64,000 nt of DNA from Streptomyces sp. NBC_00154 (GTDB lineage Bacteria > Actinomycetota > Actinomycetes > Streptomycetales > Streptomycetaceae). Made by a program: the position numbers and the translations under genes. Shown here in pieces: positions 1 through 9,758 of this stretch (positions are counted from its first letter, which is position 1; each line of letters starts with the position of its first letter). The DNA lies in the NCBI RefSeq assembly GCF_026342835.1, contig NZ_JAPEMI010000001.1:6950501-7014500 (forward strand), written 5' to 3'. The notes under the pieces are model-generated. The model did no database searches. It saw only the letters and a program-made list of their open reading frames with translations, and had not been told where the DNA came from.

Positions 1-129
1 ATCTCCTGCGTCCAGTTCGACCGCAGCGACGGGGTGCTCGTCACCATCGCCAGCTGGGACCGGCCCATCACCGATGATCTGTACACCCTGCTGAAGCCAC
101 TGCCCGCCGAGCTGTTCCAGCAAGGCTGA
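1..129 (+). CDS. C-terminal end of an unrecognised protein (partial)
   Basis: An open frame enters from the left edge of the window and stops at TGA 127-129, giving 42 residues. They contain SWDRPITDDLYTLLKPLP. Codon use is normal for the organism and a strong hairpin follows the stop, so this is probably the true end of a gene. I do not recognise the family and the start lies outside the window. Confidence 0.5.
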   Translation: MSCVQFDRSDGVLVTIASWDRPITDDLYTLLKPLPAELFQQG

Positions 130-142
130 AACGTCCCTGCCA

Positions 143-182
143 CGGCCGTCCGCACCGATCCGGACGGCCGCGGGGCACTTTT
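143..182 (+). terminator. Intrinsic terminator
   Basis: A perfect 10-bp stem (143-152 with 161-170, arm CGGCCGTCCG) closes an 8-nt loop and is followed by a T run near 179-182. It lies 14 bases after the stop of the partial gene at the window edge and should terminate that transcript. Confidence 0.75.
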
Positions 183-230
183 GTCCAACCCTGCGCAGCC
201 TCTGTCCAAGAGGCTGCTTTGTCATGCACC

Positions 231-260
231 TTGTCCGGGCAGTCGTCGGACCTTTAGCGT
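231..260 (+). promoter_or_regulatory. Predicted leaderless promoter of the GH95 gene
   Basis: TTGTCC at 231-236 and TAGCGT at 255-260 are 18 bases apart. The ATG at 269 lies 9 bases after the -10 box, where transcription would start, and no Shine-Dalgarno sequence is visible before it. Leaderless mRNAs are common in Streptomyces. This argues for 269 as the start rather than 224, although 281 also remains possible. Confidence 0.45.
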
Positions 261-268
261 CGTGCGCC

Positions 269-2673
269 ATGACACCCGGGATGACGCGACGCACCACAGT
301 GAAGACAGCCGTCGGCGCAACAGGTGCCCTGGCGCTGGGAGTTCCCGCACTCGCCGGGACGGCGGCTGCCGCCATTACCTCCGATGAATCGCCCGGATCG
401 CAGGGGCCGGACGCTACCAGGACACTAGTGGACCCGGTGCTCTGGTACTGCGCCCCCGCCGCCGACTGGGAACGCGAGTCACTGCCCATCGGCGGTGGCG
501 CCCTGGGCGCGAGCGTCTACGGAGCGCTCGCTTCGGAACGGCTCACCTTCAACGAGAAGACGCTGTGGACCGGCGGCCCCGGCTCCGCCCAGGGGTACGA
601 CTTCGGGAACTGGATCGCCCCCAGACCCGGCGCCCTCACCGCAGTGCAGCAACGCCTCGACAGCGAGGGTGCGATCGATCCGGACTCGGTCGCCGCGGAG
701 CTCGGCCAGGCACGCCGCGGCTACGGCGCCTACCAGGTCTTCGGCGACCTGCTGCTCGATCTGCCGAATGCCCCGGCCGCCCCCGACGCCTCCTACCGAC
801 GCGCCCCCTCGACCTGCGGACAGCGCTCGCCACCGTCACCTACACCCACCAGAACGTCCACCACACCCGGGAGTTCTTCGTCTCCCACCCCGGCAGCTTC
901 ATCGCCGGGCGGCTCGGAGCGGACCGCCCGGGACAGGTCTCCTTCACCCTGCGCTACACGTCGCCGCGCAGCGACTTCACCGCGACCGCAGCTGGAGACC
1001 GGCTGACCGTACGGGGCGCGCTCAAGGACAACGGGCTGCGCTTCGAAGCCCAGATCCGGGTCCGTACGAGTGGCGGCCGTGTCACCGCCGGGCCCGACGG
1101 CACGCTGACCGTCACTGATGCCGACAGCGCCTGGTTCGTCCTCGCCGCTGCCACCGACTACGCCGACCGCTATCCGGCCTACCGGGGCGACGACCCGCAC
1201 CACACGGTCACCCGCACGGTGGACGAAGCGGCCGGAACGTCGTACGAGAAGGTCCGGGCCGCCCATGTACGCGACCATGGGACGCTCTTCGACCGGGTCG
1301 CCCTCGACATCGGCCAGCAGCTGCCCGACGTGCCGACCGACCAGCTGCTGGCCCGGTACACGGGCGGAACGAGCCCCGCCGACCGGGCGCTCGAAGCGCT
1401 CTTCTTCCAGTACGGCCGCTACCTGCTGATCGCTTCCTCGCGGGCCGGTTCGCTGCCCGCCAACCTCCAGGGCGTCTGGAACAACTCCACCACCCCGCCG
1501 TGGTCCGCCGACTACCACAGCAACATCAACCTCCAGATGAACTACTGGCTCGCCGAGGTCACCAACCTGGCCGAGACCACCGCACCGTACGACCGCTACA
1601 TCGAGGCGATGCGCGCGCCGGGGCGCCGGACGGCGAAGGAGATGTTCGGGACGGCCGGCTGGGTGGTGCACAACGAGACCAATCCGTACGGCTTCACCGG
1701 GGTACACGACTGGTCGACCGCCTTCTGGTTCCCCGAGGCCGCCGCCTGGCTCACCCAGCAGATGTACGAGCACTATCGGTTCAGCGGCTCCACCGGCTAT
1801 CTGCGCTCCACCGCCTATCCCGCGATGAAGGAAGCCGCCGAGTTCTGGCTGGCCAATCTGCGCACCGACCCGCGTGACGGGCTGCTTGTCGTCACCCCCA
1901 GCTACTCTCCCGAGCACGGCGACTTCACCGCGGGCGCCGCGATGTCCCAGCAGATCGTCCATGACCTGCTCACCAACACCCTGGAGGCCGCCCGCACGCT
2001 CGGCGACGCCCCCGCCTTCCGCAGCCGCCTGCGGACGACGCTCGACCGGCTCGACCCCGGGCTGCGGGTCGGCTCCTGGGGACAGCTCCAGGAGTGGAAG
2101 ACCGACCGGGACGACCCGGCCGACGACCACCGCCATGTGTCGCACCTCTTCGCCCTCCATCCCGGGCGGCAGATCGAACCCGGCAGCAACTGGGCCGAGG
2201 CGGCCAAGGTCTCTCTCGGAGCGCGTGGCGACGGCGGCACCGGCTGGTCCAAGGCATGGAAGATCAACTTCTGGGCGCGGCTGCGCGACGGCGACCACTC
2301 CCACAAGATGCTCGCGGAACAACTGAAGAGCTCCACCCTCCCCAACCTCTGGGACACCCACCCGCCGTTCCAGATCGACGTCAACTTCGGTGCCACGTCG
2401 GGCATCGCCGAAATGCTGCTGCAGAGCCAGTACGACGTGATCGAGATCCTCCCCGCCCTGCCGGCCGGCTGGCCTGAGGGATCGGTCCGCGGGCTGCGCG
2501 CCCGCGGAGGATTCACCGTCGACATCGAATGGTCCGACGGGCAGGCCCGCCGTGTGGTGATCACGGCGGGCCGAAGCCGCGAAGTGACCGTCCGCAGCTC
2601 CCTGTGGCCGAGCGGCGAAAGAACCTTCAAGGCCCGCGCGGGCGGCCGCTACACGCTGGTGGCGGAGGGCTGA
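269..2673 (+). pseudogene. GH95 alpha-L-fucosidase, frameshifted near base 805
   Basis: This is a secreted glycoside hydrolase family 95 enzyme, a family of inverting 1,2-alpha-L-fucosidases and related L-galactosidases. The N-terminus MTRRTTVKTAVG followed by a hydrophobic stretch and AGTAAAA looks like a Tat signal. The N-terminal domain reads in one frame to about base 800 (YRRA). Translation then has to move to another frame (LDLRTALATVTYTHQ) inside the C run at about 801-806. One missing base there would be enough. The rest is intact and shows GH95 landmarks: NINLQMNYW, TPSYSPEHG, HVSHLFALHP, GGTGWSKAWK and PPFQIDVNFG. These hold the Asn, Glu and Asp residues used for catalysis in the family. 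Either the gene is inactivated or the homopolymer was misread. The last 25 bases overlap the end of convergent geoA. Confidence 0.85.
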
Positions 2674-4862
2674 GCGAACAGCGCGGTGACCCGCGCCGCC
2701 GAGACACCGAGCCCCGTGGGACCGCTGAGGTGCCACGGGGTGCCGGAGCCCCGCCGAAGGTCCCCTTCGCGGTAGCGGCGGCAGTCCCGGTGCCAGATCA
2801 GGATGCCCGCGATCCAGTGCTCGAGCTCCTCCACGTAACCCGCCAGGATCTCCCTGGCCTCGGCGTCCAGCCCGAAGTCGTCGTACAGGACCGGGAGTTC
2901 CTGCTCCGCGACATGGAGGAACTGGCGCAGCCGCGAGTTCATCAGGTCGTGCACGATCGCCACCGCGGTCGGATAGTCGACCCCGAAGAAGTTCTGCACG
3001 ACCAGGACGCCGTTGTGCACCTCACCCTCGTACTCGATCTCCTTCTGGTACGAGAACAGGTCGTTGAGCAGCGCGGCATAGTCCGACGCCGCGTTCTCCA
3101 GGGAGCGCAGCGGGCCGCTGCGGTAGATCTCCTCCGGCACCTTCTTGCCGTGACCGAGCCGGCACAGACTCATCGTGAGGTCCGAACCGAACGTCAGCCG
3201 CCGCATCTCGATGTAGTCCACCGGGTCCGGGATACGGTTCTGTGCCTGGTTGGCCAGCTCCCAGAGCCAGCTCGCCGTCATCGACTCGATGGCCATGCGC
3301 AACGCGCGCCGCGCGCGGTCGTCCGTCGGGGCCGCCGTCCGCTGCCAGAGATCGGCGAGACCGCGCTCCAGCGCATTGACCGGCTCCGGCGCCGCGGAGC
3401 CGTCCAGCGGCATGAACAGCGAGAGACGCTCATTGGCCAGCCGCGCCCCGGCCAGGTCCCGGGCCCGCCCGTGCACCACCGGGAACCAGTCGTCACCATA
3501 TGTACCCCAGGCCAGCCACCCCGAGGAGAGATCCAGCTCGTCCGCCGTCGCGTCCGGGTGCAGACCCGCCGCGCACAACGGCAGATCGATCGCGACGAGC
3601 CGCTCCTCGTCCCAGATGTGCGAGCCCGGCACCCCCGGCTGCGCCTCCAGGATCCCCATCCGGCGCGCCCAGTCGACGAGCCGGACCCGCGCCCCGTCCA
3701 GATGCGGACTGAGCGTCGTACCGAACGGCAGGTCGAATTCGGGCAGCAGTGACGGGCCGACGTGCCGGTAGGACACATGGGTGTGGCTGCGCAGCCGGGC
3801 CCGCTCCGAGCGCGGTGTGAAGCGGATCGACGCGGCGGACATACCGAAGCCGAGGGCGGCCTCGCCCGCCCCGCCGTCGTTCATGTAGCGGCTGGAGCGC
3901 ATGTGCCACTCATGGCCGCCGGACTGCCAGTCCTGCAACCCCTTGACGTACGCGAGCACCGCCGCGGTCTCCGCCGGATCGAGCCCCTTCGCCGCGCACA
4001 GCGGCCCGAGTTCGGTGAGCGCGGTGTTCTCGAACTGCTGGAGCCGTGAGGTCAGCAGATCGTTCACCGTGTCGGCGGCCTCCTGGGTGGAGCAGTTCAG
4101 AAACGTCTCCAGCACCAGTACACCGTTGCTGTTCTCGCCCTCGTCCTCGACCTCCCGCTGGTACGAGAAAAGGTCGTTGCGCAGATGCACACCGTCGGAG
4201 AAGGCGTCCCGCAGGACCCGCAGCGCCCGCTCGTCGGCCACCGAATCGGGGACCTCGGCGCCCGCCGCGTACTCCACGAGCCCCGCCGACCATGGCGCGC
4301 CGCCCACCTTGCGGCGCATCTCGATGTACTCCACGGGGTTCGCGATGCGGCCCTCGTTGATATTGGCGAGTTCCCACAGCGACTCGTTGAGCAGGTTCTC
4401 GGTCGCCTCCGCGAACCGGGCCCGCCAGGCGTCGGACATGCTCGGCACCGTCCGCGCCCACAGATCGGCCAGCCCCGCCTCGACCGGGTTCGTCGGCTCG
4501 GGTGTCCGCGCCCCTCGTTCCATCGGCATGAACGCCGGCAGCCGGTCCAGATACTGCTTGCCGCCCTCCCGGTCGGGGGTGCGCTTGAACAGCTCCAGGA
4601 AGTGGTCGTCGAAGAAGAACACCCACACATACCAGTCGGTGACCAGTGACAGGGCCTCCGCCGAGCAGTCGGGGTGGGTGTACGCGCACAGCAGCGCGTA
4701 GTCATGGGAGTCGAGATCCTTCTCCTCCCAGATGCCGGACCCTTCCACCATCCCTATGCTGCGCGCCCAGGACTTGGTGTGCTGTCGCGCCTCCTCGACA
4801 TGGGGGTTGAGCCGCGCCGGATACGGAACATAGAAGTCCGGCAGGGTGAAGGGCTGAGCCAT
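2649..4862 (-). CDS. geoA: Germacradienol/geosmin synthase
   Basis: This bifunctional sesquiterpene cyclase of 737 residues makes geosmin from farnesyl diphosphate. The N-terminal domain forms germacradienol and germacrene D, and the C-terminal domain converts germacradienol to geosmin. The N-terminal domain shows the metal-binding motif DDHFLE (residues 85-90) and the NSE triad in NDLFSYQRE (Asn229, Ser233, Glu237). The C-terminal domain carries DDWFP (457-461), where characterised homologues have DDYYP, and a second NSE motif in NDLFSYQKE near 600. Its length matches the family (about 725-740). It is monocistronic and convergent with the fucosidase gene, with the two 3' ends overlapping by 25 bases. 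The start is the ATG of MAQPFTLPDF. Confidence 0.97.
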   Translation of the reverse strand: MAQPFTLPDFYVPYPARLNPHVEEARQHTKSWARSIGMVEGSGIWEEKDLDSHDYALLCAYTHPDCSAEALSLVTDWYVWVFFFDDHFLELFKRTPDREGGKQYLDRLPAFMPMERGARTPEPTNPVEAGLADLWARTVPSMSDAWRARFAEATENLLNESLWELANINEGRIANPVEYIEMRRKVGGAPWSAGLVEYAAGAEVPDSVADERALRVLRDAFSDGVHLRNDLFSYQREVEDEGENSNGVLVLETFLNCSTQEAADTVNDLLTSRLQQFENTALTELGPLCAAKGLDPAETAAVLAYVKGLQDWQSGGHEWHMRSSRYMNDGGAGEAALGFGMSAASIRFTPRSERARLRSHTHVSYRHVGPSLLPEFDLPFGTTLSPHLDGARVRLVDWARRMGILEAQPGVPGSHIWDEERLVAIDLPLCAAGLHPDATADELDLSSGWLAWGTYGDDWFPVVHGRARDLAGARLANERLSLFMPLDGSAAPEPVNALERGLADLWQRTAAPTDDRARRALRMAIESMTASWLWELANQAQNRIPDPVDYIEMRRLTFGSDLTMSLCRLGHGKKVPEEIYRSGPLRSLENAASDYAALLNDLFSYQKEIEYEGEVHNGVLVVQNFFGVDYPTAVAIVHDLMNSRLRQFLHVAEQELPVLYDDFGLDAEAREILAGYVEELEHWIAGILIWHRDCRRYREGDLRRGSGTPWHLSGPTGLGVSAARVTALFAQPSATSV

Positions 4863-5249
4863 GTGCGTCCGGCCTTTCCGAGGAATTCCGCGCGGGGCTC
4901 GCGCGGACCTTTCGTGTCCGCGCGAGCACTACCCTTCGGCCGTCCGGGGCACGCACACCAGGAATTAGTCACACGAAAGGTACGTGTGCATGCGGGGTGC
5001 CGACGGACCGCGGCGCAGGCCCGTCCGCTCCGTAAAACTCAGGTAACGCCCCACCGCCACACAGTCGTTGCTTCCTGACCTTCGCAGGTCAGAGTCCCTG
5101 CCAGTGGTCTGGTCCAGTGGCTCGTCCGACAACCCTCCTTGTGCTCTTGACGCGCTATCACCTCAGGTCACAGAGTGTGCGCCCATAGCCGAAAAGTGAC
5201 ATCGGATCACGTACGACTTTCGAAGCGCGCAGTTCCAAGAAGGGTTGTC
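4863..5249. other. Divergent promoter region, geoA / amidase
   Basis: These 387 bases separate two divergent starts. An AAGAAGG ribosome-binding site lies just before 5250. I see no conserved gene, strong hairpin or clear -35/-10 pair that I would defend. Confidence 0.5.
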
Positions 5250-6584
5250 ATGACGTCCAAGCAGAGGACCAGACTCACGCTCGCCCTGACCACCGTCGGC
5301 GCCCTGAGTCTCGCGCTGCTCTCTCCCGCGGCGCAGGCCGGCGCGGACGGGGTGCGGCCCGAGTGTCCCCGCGGCCTCGACTGCGACTGGGTCCCGGCGG
5401 CCTATCAGCAGACCGGCGATCCGGCCGACAAGGAGACGTACGGCAACTACGACACCGCGGACCGCCCACACAGCAACAAGATCAAATTCATCGTCCTGCA
5501 TGACACCGAAGAAGACTTCGACACCACCCTGAAGATCTTCCAGAACCCGCTGAAGCAGACCTCGGCCCACTACGTGGTGCGCTCGGGCGACGGTCATGTC
5601 ACCCAGATGGTCAAGGACAAGGACGTCGCCTGGCAGGCGGGCAACTGGTACGTCAACACCCACTCCATCGGCATCGAGCAGGAGGGTGTCGCCGTCGAGG
5701 GCGCCAAGTGGTACACCCCTGAGCTGTACAACTCGACGGCGAAGCTGGTGCGTTATCTCGCCGCCAAGTACGACATCCCGCTCGACCGGCAGCACATCAT
5801 CGGCCACGACGGCGTTCCGCCCACCAGCGCGGCCGGTACCAAGAACATGCACTGGGACCCGGGAACGTACTGGGACTGGAACCGCTTCATGGCACTGCTC
5901 GGCAAGCCGACGACCGTGCCGAGCGCACCGAAGAGCAGCCCGCTCGTCACCGTCAGCCCCCGCTTCAAGGACAACAAGCAGGCGTTCCGCGACTGTGAGA
6001 AGAACGTCGACCTGCCGGTTCAGGGCAGCAGCGCCGTCCCGCTCCACACCGAACCGTCCGCCGACGCACCGCTCTTCTCCGACCCGGGCCTGCACACCGA
6101 CGGCTCGCCCGGCACGAACTGCGCGGCCGACTGGGGCAGCAAGATCAGCGCGACTCAGCAGGCGGTGGTCGCAGACCACGCGCCCGGTTGGACGGCGATC
6201 TGGTGGTACGGCCAGAAGGCCTGGTTCGAGACTCCCGCGAAGGCCCGGACCACCGTGCCGACCGCCGGCTACGTCGTCCGGCCGAAGGCCGGCCGTACCG
6301 ATGTGCCGGTGTACGGGGTGGCCTACCCGGAGAAGTCGGAGTACCCGGCGGACTTCGCGGACCAGCGGGTGGGAACACCGCTGCCTTACACCATCAAGGC
6401 CGGACAGTCGTACCCCGGCGGGGGCGAGGCGCCGACCGGGTTCTTCTACGCGCCGACGATCGATGCGTCGTATCCGCTGGACCACATGTACTTCAAGGGC
6501 GGGGAGAAGTACGTGACGGTGCAGATCGGGCACCGGATCGCGTTCGTGAAGGCGTCGGAGGTGGATGTGGTGCGGGTGCGGTGA
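5250..6584 (+). CDS. Secreted N-acetylmuramoyl-L-alanine amidase
   Basis: A zinc amidase (Amidase_2/PGRP fold) that cleaves the bond between N-acetylmuramic acid and L-alanine in peptidoglycan; 444 residues. The start at 5250 follows AAGAAGG at good spacing, and MTSKQRTRLT plus a hydrophobic core ending in AQA at residue 30 is a Sec signal. The catalytic domain spans about residues 75-215. Likely zinc ligands are His84 (IVLHDTEE), His186 (IIGHDG) and Asp203 (HWDPGTYWDW). The remaining 220 residues have no motif I recognise and may bind cell wall. It is monocistronic, with a strong hairpin after the stop. It could act in wall remodelling or against other bacteria. Confidence 0.88.
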   Translation: MTSKQRTRLTLALTTVGALSLALLSPAAQAGADGVRPECPRGLDCDWVPAAYQQTGDPADKETYGNYDTADRPHSNKIKFIVLHDTEEDFDTTLKIFQNPLKQTSAHYVVRSGDGHVTQMVKDKDVAWQAGNWYVNTHSIGIEQEGVAVEGAKWYTPELYNSTAKLVRYLAAKYDIPLDRQHIIGHDGVPPTSAAGTKNMHWDPGTYWDWNRFMALLGKPTTVPSAPKSSPLVTVSPRFKDNKQAFRDCEKNVDLPVQGSSAVPLHTEPSADAPLFSDPGLHTDGSPGTNCAADWGSKISATQQAVVADHAPGWTAIWWYGQKAWFETPAKARTTVPTAGYVVRPKAGRTDVPVYGVAYPEKSEYPADFADQRVGTPLPYTIKAGQSYPGGGEAPTGFFYAPTIDASYPLDHMYFKGGEKYVTVQIGHRIAFVKASEVDVVRVR

Positions 6585-6675
6585 CGGCTCGGGGCGAGCG
6601 GGCGGGGCCCTGCAGGGGCTCTGCCCCCCCGAACCCGCCCCCGCTCCGCATTTACCGGAGGGGCTGCACGCAACA

Positions 6676-6719
6676 GCGCGCTGCGGGCCCGGTGTGTCGG
6701 CACCGGACCCGCAGCGCGC
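6676..6719. terminator. Bidirectional terminator hairpin
   Basis: A 19-bp stem with one mismatch (6676-6694 with 6701-6719, loop TGTCGG) sits between the convergent amidase and phosphotransferase genes. Confidence 0.75.
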
Positions 6720-6737
6720 ATCCCCTGTGGAGCCGCG

Positions 6738-7874
6738 TCAGCGAGTGCCGACCGCAGCACGTACAGCCCGCCGGGCCATCGCGCAGTCGTCGTGCAGCCG
6801 GCGCAGCAGCAGCCGCTGCTCCTCGCCCGACGACAGCACCCCCGGACGCTCCTGACCGCCGCCCGCGGGCGTGGTCTCCCGCATCGCCCGCTGCACAGCC
6901 GTCTCGTACGTGCGGATCTCCCGCGTCAGTACGAGCATCAGGTTCACCAGGAACGCGTCCCGCGCCGCCGGACCCGTGGCCTGTGCCAGCTGGCTGATCT
7001 GCCGCCGCGCGACCGGTGCGTCACCCAGCACCGCCCACAGCGTCGCCAGGTCGTACCCCGGCAGATACCAGCCCGCGTGCTCCCAGTCCACCAGCACCGG
7101 ACCCGTCGGCGACAGCAGGATGTTGGAGAGCAGGGCGTCACCGTGGCAGAACTGCCCCATGCCCTGACGGCCGCCCGCATGCGCCAGGCCGTGCAGCAGC
7201 TTCTGCAGGTCACCCAGATCACGGTCGGTGAAGAGACCCAGCTCGTGATAGCGGGCGATGCGTGAGGCGTAGTCGAGCTGGGCGTCGAACAACCCGGCGG
7301 CCGGTCGCCAGGCGTTGACCCGGCTGATCGCGCCGAGCGCGGCCCGTACATCGGCCCTGGGCGGAGCTTCCGACGGGTGCCTCGTCAGCGCCGCCACACG
7401 TCCTGGCATCCGCTCGATGACCAGCGTGCAGTTCTCCGGGTCCGCTGCGATGAGCCGCGGCACCCGGACCGGCGGACGGTGCCGGACGAAAGCCCGGTAT
7501 GCCGCTATCTCGTGGCGGAACCGCTCCGACCAGACGGGGGAGTGGTCGAGTAAACACTTCGCCACCACCGTCGTGCGTCCGGTGGTGCCGACGAGCAGTA
7601 CCGAACGCCCGCTGCGGCGCAGCACCTGGACCGGGTTGAACTCCGGGCAGATCCGGTGCACCGAGGCGATCGCCATCCTCAGCTGCGCGCCTTGCGGACC
7701 GGACAGGTCCAGGCGCCCGCTGAGCAGTGGGGCGCCCGGCCCCGCCGGCCGCCGGGGCCGGACCGTGCCGGGCGCCGACGGGCCGGTATGCGGGGCGAGG
7801 TACGGTCCGGCGCCCGCCCCCATGGGACGCAGGGGCCGGGGCGGGGCGGACACGGAGGACGATGCTGTGTACAT
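6738..7874 (-). CDS. APH-family phosphotransferase (kinase-like)
   Basis: A protein of 378 residues with an aminoglycoside-phosphotransferase/choline-kinase fold. The catalytic loop CHGDALLSNILL supplies the Asp base and metal-binding Asn, and VLVDWEHAG supplies the metal-binding Asp. VVAKCLLD probably holds the ATP-contacting lysine. The N-terminal 60 residues are rich in Pro, Gly and Ala. An in-frame start exists at 7994, but the ATG at 7874 is preferred because upstream residues are low complexity. The substrate cannot be read from sequence; many Streptomyces members act on small molecules unrelated to resistance. It is divergent from the TPR/HTH regulator at 8106. Confidence 0.75.
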   Translation of the reverse strand: MYTASSSVSAPPRPLRPMGAGAGPYLAPHTGPSAPGTVRPRRPAGPGAPLLSGRLDLSGPQGAQLRMAIASVHRICPEFNPVQVLRRSGRSVLLVGTTGRTTVVAKCLLDHSPVWSERFRHEIAAYRAFVRHRPPVRVPRLIAADPENCTLVIERMPGRVAALTRHPSEAPPRADVRAALGAISRVNAWRPAAGLFDAQLDYASRIARYHELGLFTDRDLGDLQKLLHGLAHAGGRQGMGQFCHGDALLSNILLSPTGPVLVDWEHAGWYLPGYDLATLWAVLGDAPVARRQISQLAQATGPAARDAFLVNLMLVLTREIRTYETAVQRAMRETTPAGGGQERPGVLSSGEEQRLLLRRLHDDCAMARRAVRAAVGTR

Positions 7875-8016
7875 GGGCGAGACAGATCCCTTCGTGCGCC
7901 GACAAGTTGCGTGCGCCGCCCCGGCCGGCGGCCGTTCGGCACCCTGGGGAGTGCCTAGGGCTGCCGGGCGGGGTGGCGCTTTCCTACCTGACACCGGTGC
8001 GCGGGTGGCAGACCAT

Positions 8017-8078
8017 CTGGCGGACCCTGGCGAACCCTGGCGAATAGTCGCAAGGCATCTGACAGGGGGTTACTGTCA
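8017..8078 (+). promoter_or_regulatory. Phased direct repeats and inverted repeat before the TPR regulator
   Basis: CTGGCG occurs at 8017, 8027 and 8037, exactly 10 bases apart, in the context CTGGCGRAcc. An inverted repeat follows (TGACAG 8060-8065, CTGTCA 8073-8078, 7-base spacer). The block lies between the divergent kinase gene and the regulator gene and is a plausible operator. Confidence 0.4.
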
Positions 8079-8105
8079 ACTCAGCCGAGAACCTGGGGGC
8101 TTGAC

Positions 8106-9602
8106 GTGACCGGAGAACCCAACACCCGTCTGTCGGATCTGTTCGGCCTTGCCGGCTGGTCCAAGGGCGAACTCGCGAGAATGGTGAACCGGCAGGCGGC
8201 GGCCATGGGCCACCCGCAGCTGGCCACCGACACCTCGCGCGTGAGGCGCTGGATCGACATGGGGGAGTCCCCCCGCGATCCCGTGCCCGAAGTGCTGGCA
8301 GCCCTGTTCACCGAGCGACTCGGTCGTGTCGTGACCATCGAGGACCTCGGGTTCGGCCGGCGCGGGCGTGTGGGGAAGCGGCAAGAGGTCGGGACGGAAC
8401 ACAATCCCGACGGTCTGCCGTGGGCGCCCGAACGGACGGCAGCGGTCCTCACCGAATTCACGGGAATGGACCTCATGCTCAACCGACGCGGCTTGGTGAG
8501 CGCGGGCGCCGCGCTCGCCGCAGGATCGACCATCACCGGCCCCATGCACGACTGGCTGCACACCGACCCCGTGTTGGCGGCCGACGCTCCACGGATCGAC
8601 GACCCCCTCCATGCGGACCCGGCCGGCTTCGACCGGTACGAGGCCGCGCCCATCGGATCGGAGGAGATCGAAGCGCTCGAACGGTCCGTCGAGGTGTTCC
8701 GCGCCTGGGACGCCTCCCGGGGCGGCGGACTCCAGCGCAAGGCGGTCGTGGGCCAGCTCAACGAGGTGGGCGGCATGCTCGCCTACCGCCACCCCGACCA
8801 TCTGCAGCGCCGCCTCTGGGGCGTTGCCGCCAACCTCGCCGTGCTCGCCGGATGGATGTCCCACGACATCGGCCTCGAACCCACCGCCCAGAAGTACTTC
8901 GTCATCGCCGCCCATGCGGCACGCGAGGGCGGCGACCGCCCGCGCGCGGGCGAGGCGCTCTCCCGGGCGGCCCGTCAGATGGTGCACCTGGGCCGTCCCG
9001 ACGATGCGCTGGACCTGATGAAGCTCGCCAAGTCCGGTTCCGGGGACATGGTGCTGCCACGCACCCAGGCGATGCTGCACACCATCGAGGCCTGGGCGCA
9101 GGCGTCCATGGGCCGGGGACAGGCCATGCGCCGAACGCTCGGCAGGGCCGAGGAGCTCTTCGTATCGGACAAGGGCGATGTGCCGCCGCCCAGTTGGATG
9201 CAGCTGTTCGACGAGGCGGATCTGCACGGCATGCAGGCCCTGGCGTTCCGCACGCTCGCCGAGCACGATCCGTCGGTGGCCGTCATCGCCCAGCGCCACG
9301 CCAAGCAGGCCCTGGAACTGCGCGCCAACGGGCGCCAGCGCTCCAAGATCTTCGACTACATTTCGCTCGCCTCGGCGTGCTTCATCGCCGACGACCCGGA
9401 GCAGGCCGACCGATACGCGCGGCTCGCCCTGGTGACGATGGGGGAGACCTCCTCGCACCGAACCTGGGACCGGCTGCGCGAAATGTACCGGCTCACAGGT
9501 CAGTTCGCCGGGTACGCGAAGATCGAGGACCTGCGCGAGGAGATCAATCTCGCGATGCCGCAGAGCTCCGTGATCAAGCGGCCGAGAAGCTCGGAGATCT
9601 GA
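8106..9602 (+). CDS. HTH/TPR transcriptional regulator, NsdA-like
   Basis: A cytoplasmic protein of 498 residues. Residues 1-80 (LSDLFGLAGWSKGELARMVN, then SRVRRWIDMGE) look like a divergent helix-turn-helix. Residues about 180-480 are alpha-helical with TPR-like repeats, e.g. GEALSRAARQMVHLGRPDDALDL. This layout is that of the Streptomyces NsdA group, which represses antibiotic production and sporulation. The known nsdA chromosomal neighbours are absent, so this may be a paralogue and no symbol is given. The start is GTG at 8106 behind a weak CTGGGGG site; TTG at 8101 is another choice. Confidence 0.7.
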   Translation: MTGEPNTRLSDLFGLAGWSKGELARMVNRQAAAMGHPQLATDTSRVRRWIDMGESPRDPVPEVLAALFTERLGRVVTIEDLGFGRRGRVGKRQEVGTEHNPDGLPWAPERTAAVLTEFTGMDLMLNRRGLVSAGAALAAGSTITGPMHDWLHTDPVLAADAPRIDDPLHADPAGFDRYEAAPIGSEEIEALERSVEVFRAWDASRGGGLQRKAVVGQLNEVGGMLAYRHPDHLQRRLWGVAANLAVLAGWMSHDIGLEPTAQKYFVIAAHAAREGGDRPRAGEALSRAARQMVHLGRPDDALDLMKLAKSGSGDMVLPRTQAMLHTIEAWAQASMGRGQAMRRTLGRAEELFVSDKGDVPPPSWMQLFDEADLHGMQALAFRTLAEHDPSVAVIAQRHAKQALELRANGRQRSKIFDYISLASACFIADDPEQADRYARLALVTMGETSSHRTWDRLREMYRLTGQFAGYAKIEDLREEINLAMPQSSVIKRPRSSEI

Positions 9603-9758
9603 TCCAGGGGCGCTGCGACGCCTGAGCGCCGGTCACCCACCGTCCGAGCACCGCACGACACGAGCGGGCGGCTTCCACCCGCGTCCCTGCGCTGTGTCGC
9701 ACCGGCTGTGCACTCGTGCCCTTCGATCCGACCCGGTCTCACACCTCGACCCGGGCTC

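Noticed and set aside
801..806. Programmed frameshift in the GH95 gene
   Set aside because: No slippery heptamer with a downstream pseudoknot, and GH95 enzymes are not known to use frameshifting.
793..2736. Long open frame on the minus strand opposite the GH95 gene
   Set aside because: It is a mirror of the real gene caused by high GC, with low-complexity Gly/Arg/Val sequence and no domain.
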